Assembly (NCBI GenBank): GCA_964623515.1
Contig: CAZURV010000006.1
Span: forward strand, 13,563-77,562
Reading direction: 5' to 3'
Length of the DNA stretch: 64,000 nt
Source of the DNA: RUG714 sp964623515
Lineage (GTDB): Bacteria; Bacillota; Clostridia; Oscillospirales; Acutalibacteraceae
Under the pieces are notes generated by a model that was not told where the DNA came from, made no database searches, and was given only the letters and a program-made list of their open reading frames with translations. Shown here piece by piece: positions 28,697-36,651 of the stretch. Every line of letters begins with the position of its first letter. The stretch's first letter is position 1. The position numbers and the translations under genes are program-made.

Positions 28697-28740
28697 AAAA
28701 AATATCCTGCAAATTTCAAATTTATGCAGGATATTTTTTT
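28697..28740. terminator. Bidirectional terminator after the hydrogenase operon
   Basis: AAATATCCTGCA / TGCAGGATATTT around an AT-rich loop, with T runs on both strands, between convergent genes. Confidence 0.85.
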
Positions 28741-28784
28741 ATTGTTTGCTTTATTTATGTGAATTTTGCTGAAAATGAATGCAA

Positions 28785-29165
28785 TCAAAGAATATTTTCA
28801 GCAGACAGTTTGCCTGAATCGGCAAGGTGTTTTATTTCATAATTCACCAAATCACAGTTTTCAATATATAATTCCGTATTCTTTTCTTTAGCCGCTTCAT
28901 AAAGCACATTTATATATTCATCCAAATCGTCAAAATGAGAATGAGCCAGCATAATCCCAAAAAGCGGAGCACAGCCGTTCCACGTATCTTTTATTTGCGC
29001 TGCATGTTTTTCCATCCTTTCAAAATCTTCTTTTTCACCGAATGTTTTGGCAGAAGCCGTCATTTCACCGAGTTCTTCATATTTGGCATGCAGTGAAACA
29101 CTGCACAGAATGCAGATTCCGAGGCACAAAAACAGGATTGCGATTGCAATATACACTCTTTTCAT
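28785..29165 (-). CDS. DUF4363-like membrane-anchored protein
   Basis: The 126-residue product has one N-terminal hydrophobic segment (YIAIAILFLCLGICILCSVSL) followed by a helical, charged domain with WNGCAPLFGIMLAHSHFDDLDEYI. This pattern fits DUF4363, a family of unknown function often encoded next to DUF421 proteins, as here; the 4-bp ATGA overlap with that gene supports a joint role. The cytoplasmic or extracellular side of the soluble part cannot be decided. It is last gene of the coaX operon. Confidence 0.7.
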   Translation of the reverse strand: MKRVYIAIAILFLCLGICILCSVSLHAKYEELGEMTASAKTFGEKEDFERMEKHAAQIKDTWNGCAPLFGIMLAHSHFDDLDEYINVLYEAAKEKNTELYIENCDLVNYEIKHLADSGKLSAENIL

Positions 29166-29839
29166 AAATTTTTAACCTTCTTTATAACGTTGTACTGCTT
29201 GTCCTTATCCGCGGTCATAAGAAGAATGTCCTTCACGCACAAATCTTGTTTTTTAATATAAGATTTAATTTCGTTTATGCTGATGCCGATGTTATCAAGA
29301 TTGCTTCTAACATATTTGCCGTCTTTAATAACGGTAAACGGTATTTCTTCTTTGCTGATTGGAAGTTTTATCTGTTCGGGTGTTACAGGTGATTTTTCGG
29401 ATTTTTTTAAAACGGAAAGCTGTCCGTTTGTTTCAATAATTGCATATTTCACTTCTTCAATATTGAAAACGCCGTTCATTCGCAGATTATCCAGTAAATC
29501 TTCAATGGTAAGGCGAACACTTTTTAAAGCTTTCTGCTCAATTTTTCCGTCATTTATGACGATTATAGGACTGCCGGTGAAAATCTTTCTTATTACTGCG
29601 TTTTTCATATTAAGCCCTGATATGATAACTTCAAGTGCAACAAGTATCAGAACAGGTATTATGGCGTAAATTAAAGGTGCGTCGCTTTCTTCAAGTGGAA
29701 TGGCGGCAACTTCGGATATGAGAATTGTAATAACTAAATCAGAAGGCTGAAGCTCACCGATTTGCCTTTTACCGGTAAATCTGAGTGCGAAAACAATAAC
29801 AAAATATATAATAACCGATCGAAAAAACGCTATAAGCAA
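29162..29839 (-). CDS. DUF421 (YetF/YcaP-type) membrane protein
   Basis: The 225-residue protein has about three N-terminal membrane helices and a cytoplasmic alpha/beta domain. The family signature is clear: LRFTGKRQIGELQPSDLVITILISE and later GSPIIVINDGKI and MNGVFNIEEVKYAIIETNGQLSV. YetF-type proteins are linked to spore or envelope biology, but their chemistry is unknown. I set the start at TTG 29839. AGGAGGG ends 6 nt upstream of it, whereas the in-frame ATG 29857 has no ribosome binding site and lies in the loop of a hairpin that buries that AGGAGGG. Confidence 0.82.
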   Translation of the reverse strand: MLIAFFRSVIIYFVIVFALRFTGKRQIGELQPSDLVITILISEVAAIPLEESDAPLIYAIIPVLILVALEVIISGLNMKNAVIRKIFTGSPIIVINDGKIEQKALKSVRLTIEDLLDNLRMNGVFNIEEVKYAIIETNGQLSVLKKSEKSPVTPEQIKLPISKEEIPFTVIKDGKYVRSNLDNIGISINEIKSYIKKQDLCVKDILLMTADKDKQYNVIKKVKNL

Positions 29840-29845
29840 AGAAAT

Positions 29846-29873
29846 CCCTCCTGCCATTATTATAACAGGAGGG
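29846..29873 (-). promoter_or_regulatory. Hairpin sequestering the DUF421 ribosome binding site
   Basis: On the minus strand CCCTCCTG (29873-29866), a 12-nt loop and CAGGAGGG (29853-29846) form a perfect 8-bp stem. Its right arm is the Shine-Dalgarno of the DUF421 gene and its left arm starts 8 nt after the ECF gene stop. It could reduce translation of the distal genes or act as a weak terminator (ATTTCTTT follows). Confidence 0.6.
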
Positions 29874-29880
29874 TTAATTT

Positions 29881-30465
29881 TTATTCAGTTGTCATTTGCT
29901 TTCTGCCTATGTCAATGAGTTTTACGATTACTGAGCTTAAAACAAGATTTATCGCAAGTTCAACGAGAAAATTCACTCCGGCAAGACCGATAAACATATA
30001 TGCCGCAGCATTTTCAAATCCAGCGGCGGAAGCCCATTGCTGAATGGTTGGATAAAAGAATACTCTGCATCCGATAAGGAATATTCCGGTATTCGCAACA
30101 GGTGAAGCGACCGAAGCAAGAACTGTCGCGAGAATCTTGCTTTTTTTATCAAGAAGTTTGAATATCAGGCCGGCAACCAAGCCCGCTACAATGCCCTTTA
30201 TAAGCACCGTTGTTATTGTTCCGCCGGGATTGATTGCGAGAAATGAGCCTGCGTCACCTGAAAGAAGTACAGTAACGCCGAATGCAAGTCCGAGCCATGC
30301 TCCCGCGCCGATTCCGTAAATCGCCGATCCAACTATAATCGGCGCAATAACGAGTGAGATTGAAAAGACTCCGAAATGAATTGCGCTTCCGACAAATTGC
30401 AACACTACAACTATTGCCGTAAACAAACCTATTCCGGCAATTTTTATTATATTTTTATTTTTCAT
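29881..30465 (-). CDS. ECF transporter S component, candidate pantothenate transporter
   Basis: The 194-residue protein has about six membrane helices and fits the ECF substrate-binding (S) component family, with an early short-side-chain helix (GIGLFTAIVVVLQFVGSAI) that should pair with EcfT. S components need a shared EcfAAT energising module, which is not in this window. The substrate is inferred from context: the gene overlaps coaX, encoding pantothenate kinase, by 11 bp, suggesting a PanT-like pantothenate carrier. Other vitamins cannot be excluded from the sequence. Confidence 0.78.
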   Translation of the reverse strand: MKNKNIIKIAGIGLFTAIVVVLQFVGSAIHFGVFSISLVIAPIIVGSAIYGIGAGAWLGLAFGVTVLLSGDAGSFLAINPGGTITTVLIKGIVAGLVAGLIFKLLDKKSKILATVLASVASPVANTGIFLIGCRVFFYPTIQQWASAAGFENAAAYMFIGLAGVNFLVELAINLVLSSVIVKLIDIGRKQMTTE

Positions 30466-31249
30466 TATTTTTTCCTTTCTTCGGTAAATTATAGTTATAA
30501 ACAGCTTTTAAACCGTCTGATATAAGATTTTCATCGTGAAGAACGTTCATATCCGTACAGTTTAAAATGGTTGATGAAAGCCCACCTGTAACAACAATTG
30601 TCATATTGTCAAAACCGAGTTCTTCCATAATTCTTTTGGAAAGACCCTCAAGCATGACAGCAGTGCCAACTATGACACCTGACGAAATCGAAGTTTCGGT
30701 CGTATTCCCGAATGCCTTGTTGTATTCGGAAATATTAATTTGATTGAGCTGACTTGTTTTTGTACCGAGGGATTCGATTTCCATTTTTATGCCGGGGCCA
30801 ATCGTGCAACCGAGATATTCACCGTTTTTGCTGAGTACGCTTATTTTTGTGCAGGTACCCAAATCCCATATAAGGCACGGCATTGGATATTTGGATTTTG
30901 CTCCGACTGCTCCGGCAACAAGGTCTGCTCCGAGCTCACCTTTGTTTACAGCTTTAATTTGGAGTTTTGTTTTAACTCCTAAACCGAGGCAAAGGGGTTT
31001 TACGCCTGTGATTTGTTCAGCGGCGTATTCAAGCTTTTTTGTGATTTCGGGAACGACTGAACTAATGATCGCTCCCGTGAAGTCTGATGAGTTGCAGTTC
31101 TTTGCTGCGAGCATTTGTGCAAAATCGTATGCATACTGGTCTTCAGTCTTGCATCGGTCCGTATACAGCCGCGCTGTGAACATCAGTTCATCATCCTTGT
31201 AAACGCTTAGGGTTATGTTTGTATTTCCTGCGTCTACTGTTAGTAACAT
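30455..31249 (-). CDS. coaX: Type III pantothenate kinase
   Basis: The 264-residue protein phosphorylates pantothenate in the first step of CoA synthesis. Family motifs are the N-terminal phosphate loop LLTVDAGNTNITL, the catalytic region GAVGAKSKYPMPCLIWDLGT (Asp in IWDLGT) and IGPGIKME. CoaX enzymes need a monovalent cation and are not inhibited by CoA. GAAAGGAG precedes the ATG. It is first gene of a four-gene minus-strand operon with an ECF S component next, so uptake and phosphorylation of the vitamin would be produced together. Confidence 0.95.
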   Translation of the reverse strand: MLLTVDAGNTNITLSVYKDDELMFTARLYTDRCKTEDQYAYDFAQMLAAKNCNSSDFTGAIISSVVPEITKKLEYAAEQITGVKPLCLGLGVKTKLQIKAVNKGELGADLVAGAVGAKSKYPMPCLIWDLGTCTKISVLSKNGEYLGCTIGPGIKMEIESLGTKTSQLNQINISEYNKAFGNTTETSISSGVIVGTAVMLEGLSKRIMEELGFDNMTIVVTGGLSSTILNCTDMNVLHDENLISDGLKAVYNYNLPKKGKNNEK

Positions 31250-31282
31250 GATACCACTCCTTTCAGATATAGTTCGTTTGTT

Positions 31283-31311
31283 ATTATATCTTATAATATG
31301 TATTTTTTCAA
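31283..31311 (-). promoter_or_regulatory. Sigma-A promoter of the coaX operon
   Basis: On the minus strand: TTGAAA (31311-31306), 17-bp spacer, TATAAT (31288-31283), about 34 bp before the coaX ATG. Confidence 0.75.
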
Positions 31312-31335
31312 TGAAGGTTTTGTTAAAACTTGATA

Positions 31336-31363
31336 TTGCAAAAAAATTAACAGAGGTTAAAAT
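31336..31363 (+). promoter_or_regulatory. Probable promoter of the ABC exporter operon
   Basis: TTGCAA (31336-31341), 16-bp spacer, TAAAAT (31358-31363). It is back to back with the coaX promoter. A second TATAAT at 31364-31369 has no matching -35 element. Confidence 0.45.
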
Positions 31364-31425
31364 ATAATATAGATATTGATTTGACCTGTAAACGCTGAAT
31401 TTTAAATGATTTTTGGAGATTCAAT

Positions 31426-33144
31426 TTGTTAAAGAAGTATTTAAGTCCATATAAAAAACAATTTATAATCGGTTCTTTTTTTAAACTTGTTGAAGCCGTT
31501 CTTGAACTGCTGGTACCCACAATTATGGCAAGCCGACTGATTGATATAGGGATCAGCGGAAAAGCGGGAATAACATATATATTAAAAATCGGCCTAGTTA
31601 TGATTGCGCTGGCTCTGCTCGGGCTCGGCTGTGCGCTTATATGCCAATATAATGCTTCCGTCGCTTCACAGGGAACGGGCACTATGTTGCGCAACGCTGT
31701 TTTTGAGCATATCGGAACGCTTTCTTTTCGCGAGCTTGATGCATTCGGAACGTCAACTCTGCTTAACCGTATAACAGGGGATATAAATACGATTCAGCAA
31801 GCTGTCGCCATGGTCATCAGGCTTGCTTCAAGAGCTCCGTTTATATGTTTGGGAAGCATTGTCATGTCAATGCTTCTGAATTGGAAGCTTAGCCTCATCA
31901 TATTTGCTTCAATACCGATTTTTGCACTGATTATATGGTTGATTATGCATTTTACTGTACCGCTTTACAAAAAAGTGCAGTCAGCACTTGACAGTATTGG
32001 AAACAAAGCTATCGAAATATTTGACGGTGTGCGTGTTGTAAGGGCATTTGCCAGGCAGAAAGAAGAAAAAGAAAAATTTGATAAAAGCGTTGATGATTTT
32101 ACAAAGCTTTCTGTTTTCGTAGGAAGAATTTCCGCAATCCTGAATCCTGCAACGGTTTTTGTTATGAATTTTGTTATCATAGCAATCCTTTGGGCAGGTG
32201 GCATAGAAGTGAATGCCGGCGGTATGACTCAGGGAGAAATTATTGCATTCACAACTTATATTTCCTATATTATGACTGCGCTTTTAGTGCTTGCAAATTT
32301 GATTGTGCTTTTCACAAAGGCGGCGGCGAGCAAAAACCGTGTGGAAGAGATCCTGAGTGTAACCACCAGTCTTTCGGAGGGCAAGGAGGACGGATTTAAT
32401 GACTGTCGGTATGCCGTGGAATTTAACAATGTGAGCTTTGGATATAATAAATCGGCAAATGCGCTTGAAAATATTTCATTTAAACTTGAGCGTGGTCAAA
32501 ATCTTGGAATTATAGGTGGAACGGGAAGTGGTAAAACAACCCTTGTGAACCTGATTTCAAGGTTTTATGATGCGGACAGCGGAGAGGTAATCGTTTTCGG
32601 AAGAAATGTGAAAGAATATGCTTTCGATAATCTGCGCACAAAAGTAAGCATGGCAATGCAGAAGCCTTTTATTTTCTCGGGAACGGTTGCCGATAATATC
32701 AGGCAGGGAATGCCAGGTGCTTCGCAGGAGGACGTTACCGATGCCGCGAAAACCGCACAGGCTGAGGAATTTATCCTGGATATGGATAATGGTTACGAAA
32801 GCCGCGTAGAAGCGGAGGGCCGCAATCTTTCAGGCGGACAGAAACAGCGCCTTTCCATAGCAAGAGCGATTGTGAACAAAGCTCCGGTGCTGATCCTTGA
32901 TGACAGCTCTTCGGCACTCGATCTTGCAACCGATTTAAAATTACGCAAGGCGCTCCGGGAGGATAAAGTTGCAGAAAATGTTATCATTGTATCACAGCGC
33001 GTTTCCACCATTCAGAACTGCGATGTTATATTGGTGCTTGATGACGGAAAAATCGCAGGAATGGGCACACACTCCGAACTTCTTGACAACTGTGCGGAAT
33101 ACCGTGAGATTTATACATCTCAAATCAGAAGGGAGGAAAAATAA
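31426..33144 (+). CDS. Heterodimeric ABC exporter, subunit with the degenerate ATP site
   Basis: The 572-residue half-transporter has six membrane helices (to about residue 310) and an ATPase domain. Walker A GGTGSGKTT starts at 364 and LSGGQ is at 468-472. In the Walker B region LILDDSSSALD, Asp493 replaces the catalytic Glu, and in SQRVSTI Gln524 replaces the switch histidine. These are hallmarks of the non-hydrolysing site in exporters of the TM287/288 or BmrCD type. It starts at TTG 31426, 8-9 nt after GGAG. Its stop shares TAATG with the second subunit gene. Multidrug or lipid-like substrates are usual, but the substrate here is unknown. Confidence 0.92.
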   Translation: MLKKYLSPYKKQFIIGSFFKLVEAVLELLVPTIMASRLIDIGISGKAGITYILKIGLVMIALALLGLGCALICQYNASVASQGTGTMLRNAVFEHIGTLSFRELDAFGTSTLLNRITGDINTIQQAVAMVIRLASRAPFICLGSIVMSMLLNWKLSLIIFASIPIFALIIWLIMHFTVPLYKKVQSALDSIGNKAIEIFDGVRVVRAFARQKEEKEKFDKSVDDFTKLSVFVGRISAILNPATVFVMNFVIIAILWAGGIEVNAGGMTQGEIIAFTTYISYIMTALLVLANLIVLFTKAAASKNRVEEILSVTTSLSEGKEDGFNDCRYAVEFNNVSFGYNKSANALENISFKLERGQNLGIIGGTGSGKTTLVNLISRFYDADSGEVIVFGRNVKEYAFDNLRTKVSMAMQKPFIFSGTVADNIRQGMPGASQEDVTDAAKTAQAEEFILDMDNGYESRVEAEGRNLSGGQKQRLSIARAIVNKAPVLILDDSSSALDLATDLKLRKALREDKVAENVIIVSQRVSTIQNCDVILVLDDGKIAGMGTHSELLDNCAEYREIYTSQIRREEK

Positions 33145-34889
33145 TGAAGTTTTTAAGACGAATTTTATCTTATTTTTCCAATTGCAGAGCCGCTTTCGCG
33201 GGTGCGATTATTTCTGCCGTGGCATCAAGTGCCTTTCAACTTTTGCTACCGTATTTTATGGGGCGTGCAGTCGATTGTATAGTAGGCAGGAATGCGGTAA
33301 ATTTTCCTTTGCTGAAAAAATATCTTCTTATCATGGCCGCCGTAGTAGCCACTGCTGTAATTTTTCAGTGGTTTACCAGTCAGTTCGCAAATAAAACGGC
33401 TTTTTCCATCGGAAGTGCCATTCGTAAACAATATATTGCAAAAGTTGAAACCTATCCGGTGAGTTTTTATGATAAAACACCGCACGGTGATCTTCTTTCG
33501 AGAATAACCAACGATGTAGAATCCATATCGGACAGCGTGCTTGCGGGAAGCGGGCAGCTGTTTACAGGCGCGGCAACTTTAATCGGTTCTTTTATTCTGA
33601 TGCTCAGGCTGAACTGGGTTATCACGCTTGTGGTTGTTGTATTGACTCCTCTTGCCTTCCTCCTTTCCTCGTTTATTGTTAAAAATATTGATAAAACTTT
33701 TAATGCACAGCAGAAAACAATAGGTGAAATTAACGCTTATGCAAAGGAAATGCTTGACGGACAGAAAGTTATCCGCTCATGCAACCTTGAAAGCGAAACA
33801 TATAAAAAGTTCAGCGAAATAAATCAAAGATTGTATGTATGTGGACAGAAAGCACAGTTTTTTTCGAGTCTTGTCAATCCGTGCACCCGTCTTGTTAACA
33901 GTACAACATATATAGCGGTAGGTGTTTTTTCGGGGATTCTTGCCGTATCTTCATCCGTTGTCGGCGGCAAGGTTATGAGTATAGGTCTTATTGCAGCTTT
34001 TCTTTCCTACGCTTTGCAGTTCGCAAAACCTATAAATGATATAACCGGTGTAACAACTCAGCTTCAGACAGGAGCGGCTTCTTTCCGCAGAATTTTTGAA
34101 ATTCTAGATGAGGAATCTATGCCCAAAGAACCCGCAGGCATGCCTGAGCTTAAAAATGTTGAGGGAAAGATTGCGTTTAAAAATGTGAGTTTTTCTTATA
34201 CCGGGGATAAACCTCTGATTAACGGCATTTCTCTTAAGATAAAATCGGGAAGCAAAGTTGCCGTTGTAGGACCGACAGGCGCCGGAAAAACTACCCTTGT
34301 CAATTTGCTTATGCGTTTTTATGATATAAATTCCGGAGAAATTACTGTTGACGGTACAAATACGGTAGACGTTACCGTTGACAGTCTGCGCACAAATTTT
34401 GCCATGGTGCTTCAGGACACTTTTCTTTTCAAAGATACGATAAGAAATAATATTGCTTACGGCAGACCTGACGCTTCGGATGAAGAAATTGTTCAGGCGG
34501 CAAAAGATGCCTATGCGCATGGGTTTATCCGCAGGCTTGAGAATGGCTATGATACGGAGATTTCCGGCGGAGGAGACGAACTGTCAAACGGACAAAAACA
34601 GCTTTTGACAATAGCGAGAGCTATGCTGGTAAATCCGCCGATGCTAATTCTGGATGAAGCCACAAGCTCTATTGACACTTTAACCGAACAAAGAATCCAA
34701 AAAGCATTTGAAAAAATGATGCAGGGCAAGACAACATTTGTTATAGCACATCGTCTTTCCACAATCGTGGATTCGGATATGATTCTTGTTATGAATAAAG
34801 GAAATATTCTGGAATTCGGTACACATGAAGACCTTTTAAAAAAGAAGGGACTTTACTGCAAACTCTATAATTCACAGTTTGAAAGGTAG
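33144..34889 (+). CDS. Heterodimeric ABC exporter, catalytically complete subunit
   Basis: The 581-residue partner has six membrane helices followed by an ATPase domain with Walker A GPTGAGKTT (from 376), signature LSNGQ (480-484), LILDEATSSID with catalytic Glu505, and AHRLSTI with His536. It therefore supplies the complete Walker B and switch histidine missing from its partner. AGGGAGGAAAAATA upstream serves as ribosome binding site and the two genes are translationally coupled. No regulator or accessory gene follows; the next 560 bp have no intact gene. Confidence 0.92.
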   Translation: MKFLRRILSYFSNCRAAFAGAIISAVASSAFQLLLPYFMGRAVDCIVGRNAVNFPLLKKYLLIMAAVVATAVIFQWFTSQFANKTAFSIGSAIRKQYIAKVETYPVSFYDKTPHGDLLSRITNDVESISDSVLAGSGQLFTGAATLIGSFILMLRLNWVITLVVVVLTPLAFLLSSFIVKNIDKTFNAQQKTIGEINAYAKEMLDGQKVIRSCNLESETYKKFSEINQRLYVCGQKAQFFSSLVNPCTRLVNSTTYIAVGVFSGILAVSSSVVGGKVMSIGLIAAFLSYALQFAKPINDITGVTTQLQTGAASFRRIFEILDEESMPKEPAGMPELKNVEGKIAFKNVSFSYTGDKPLINGISLKIKSGSKVAVVGPTGAGKTTLVNLLMRFYDINSGEITVDGTNTVDVTVDSLRTNFAMVLQDTFLFKDTIRNNIAYGRPDASDEEIVQAAKDAYAHGFIRRLENGYDTEISGGGDELSNGQKQLLTIARAMLVNPPMLILDEATSSIDTLTEQRIQKAFEKMMQGKTTFVIAHRLSTIVDSDMILVMNKGNILEFGTHEDLLKKKGLYCKLYNSQFER

Positions 34890-34996
34890 CGTATACATTC
34901 GTTCGAGTGATTCCCTTAACAGCAAAATATTTTTTAGGTCGCTTTTATTAAAATCTCAGTCTTTATAGAATTACTCATGTTGTTTCATGTTGCAAA

Positions 34997-35027
34997 CATA
35001 TATTTTGAAATACATTCAAAATATATG
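34997..35027. repeat. Perfect 13-bp inverted repeat
   Basis: CATATATTTTGAA (34997-35009), 5-nt spacer, TTCAAAATATATG (35015-35027). There is no T tract after it on the plus strand, so it is a poor terminator; it may be an operator or a relic. Confidence 0.5.
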
Positions 35028-35175
35028 CAATATTCTTTTACTTCAAATTGTCGTTTTTTGATGCTTATTAAATTCTTGAAAACCATGACATCACGCACAT
35101 TTTATTGCGAATATCTGTAATACAGTTATAATTTTTGTTAGCTGATAAAATACTTCATAAAAGGCGGTGAGAATA

Positions 35176-35344
35176 TTGGAATTCAGCCAAAGCATTTTTT
35201 ATTCAGCAACGATTATAAGACTAATTACGGATATTTATAAACCTGATAATGGTATATAATTTCTATTATCCCGATACAATCTGGCTTGATGAATCCTCAA
35301 CCAAACTTGATATAAAGACTGCTTTTGATTTAATATTTTTTTGA
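35176..35344 (+). pseudogene. Possible decayed short ORF
   Basis: After AAAGGCGGTGA a TTG at 35176 opens 27 codons ending at TAA 35257. A frame shifted by +1 continues from ATG 35249 for 31 codons (MVYNFYYPDTIWLDESS...) to TGA 35344. The two frames overlap by a few bases, so a single indel would join them into about 55 residues. I do not recognise the product and chance is a real alternative. Confidence 0.25.
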
Positions 35345-35402
35345 ATATAAGCAGGTATTTACAGTTCCTTTCCGTTTCTATTTCTTCTGTGCGTTTATTC
35401 TA

Positions 35403-35431
35403 TTGCTTTTGACAAGATTTTATTATATAAT
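35403..35431 (+). promoter_or_regulatory. Probable promoter of the hemolysin III gene
   Basis: TTGCTT (35403-35408), 17-bp spacer, TATAAT (35426-35431). A TTGACA at 35409-35414 is too close (11 bp) to serve that -10. Confidence 0.5.
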
Positions 35432-35457
35432 TAAATCAAAAGCACAGGAGAGTGAAT

Positions 35458-36150
35458 ATGCAAAAAATAACGATACCGAATTACACCCGAGGGGAGGAAT
35501 GGTTCAGTTCAATAACCCATATGGTGGGAGCTGTAATGAGTTATGTCTTTCTGCTTCTGTCTTTTTGGCAAGCGATGAATCCGAGCGGCGGCGCGGGCGG
35601 TAAAAGAGCAATTATAAGTGCGGTTGTATATGGTACTTCCAGTATAATACTTTATACCAATTCAGCAGTATATCATGGGCTTTATGTCAATAAAGGCAAG
35701 AAAGTTATGCGGGTTATAGATCACTGCTCTGTCTACCTGCTGATTTGCGGAACGTTTACTCCGTATCTTTTGATGTGCGTATGGCCAGAGAATTACGTCA
35801 TGGCTTATATTATGCTCGGCGTTATATGGGGACTTGCAGTACTCGGTATGATTTTGACTGCTGTGAATTATGAAAAGCTGAAAGTTGTTTTAATTCTTAG
35901 CTATGTTGTTATCGGATGGATGTTCGTTATAATCATGAAACCTGTTGCAGCAAGTCTCGGAGGTTGGCACAGCAGTCAAATCTGGGGCGTATGGTGGATT
36001 CTCATAGGCGGAATTATTTATACAATTGGCGCGCTTCTTTATGCAGTCGGCAAAAAGAAAAAATGGCTTCACTCCATTTTTCACATTTTTGTTGACGTAG
36101 CGAGTATTGCGATGTTCATAGGAATTTTCAAATATGTTTTGGTGAGGTAA
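35458..36150 (+). CDS. Hemolysin III/PAQR family membrane protein
   Basis: The 230-residue protein has seven predicted membrane helices and the conserved features of the YplQ/hemolysin III family: THMVGAV in helix 1, SAVYHGLYV, IDHCSVYLLICGTFTP and HSIFHIFVD near the C-terminus, whose histidines and acids form the zinc site seen in PAQR proteins. Its function in bacteria is uncertain despite the name. The start is ATG 35458, 7 nt after AGGAG; the in-frame GTG 35452 is too close to it. mscL follows after 4 bp and the alpha/beta hydrolase after that, probably in one transcript. Confidence 0.9.
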   Translation: MQKITIPNYTRGEEWFSSITHMVGAVMSYVFLLLSFWQAMNPSGGAGGKRAIISAVVYGTSSIILYTNSAVYHGLYVNKGKKVMRVIDHCSVYLLICGTFTPYLLMCVWPENYVMAYIMLGVIWGLAVLGMILTAVNYEKLKVVLILSYVVIGWMFVIIMKPVAASLGGWHSSQIWGVWWILIGGIIYTIGALLYAVGKKKKWLHSIFHIFVDVASIAMFIGIFKYVLVR

Positions 36151-36154
36151 AAAA

Positions 36155-36637
36155 ATGAAGAATAAAATAATCAAGAAAGCCGAAAAAATCGGCAGAGGAA
36201 CGAAGGGATTTTTCAACGAATTTAAGAAATTTGCGATGCAGGGGAATGTGCTTGATCTTGCTGTCGGCGTAATTATAGGTGCGGCATTCAAAGATGTTGT
36301 TGATTCTCTTGTTCAAAAAATATTAACTCCGATTATCAACAGCTTCGGTGCAACTTCTGCTGATGAACTCGGTGCGCTGTCCATTAAGCTGTGGAGCGGT
36401 CAGATTATAGAACTGGGCGATTTTATTTCAAGTCTTATCAGTTTCTTAATTATGGCATTTATAATTTTTCTTATTGTTAAAGGCGTTAAGAAATTGGGAG
36501 ATTTGGGTAGAAAAAAAGACGAGGATACCGCTCCGCTTACGAAAATTTGTCCTTTCTGTAAAAGTGAAATACCGATTGACGCTACCCGCTGTGCGCACTG
36601 CACAAGCATCTTGGAAGAAGCTGAAATCGCAGAATAA
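36155..36637 (+). CDS. mscL: Large-conductance mechanosensitive channel with C-terminal zinc ribbon
   Basis: The 160-residue channel protein begins with an extended basic N-terminus, then FKKFAMQGNVLDLAVGVIIGAAF, the pore-lining first helix, and a second membrane helix (SLISFLIMAFIIFLIVKGV). It opens under membrane tension to release solutes in osmotic downshock. The C-terminal tail is extended by a zinc-ribbon-like motif with Cys132, 135, 146 and 149 (CPFCKSEI...RCAHC). Similar tails occur in other Firmicutes MscL proteins; their role is not known to me. Its start follows the hemolysin III stop by 4 bp. Confidence 0.95.
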   Translation: MKNKIIKKAEKIGRGTKGFFNEFKKFAMQGNVLDLAVGVIIGAAFKDVVDSLVQKILTPIINSFGATSADELGALSIKLWSGQIIELGDFISSLISFLIMAFIIFLIVKGVKKLGDLGRKKDEDTAPLTKICPFCKSEIPIDATRCAHCTSILEEAEIAE

Positions 36638-36651
36638 AAGGAGTTTTCATT

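Larger units (their letters stand above)
34890..35402. other. Gene-poor AT-rich interval
   Basis: About 500 bp between the ABC exporter and hemolysin III genes. It holds a 13-bp perfect inverted repeat and a possible decayed short ORF (both listed separately). I see no tRNA and no intact gene with a ribosome binding site. Confidence 0.6.
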
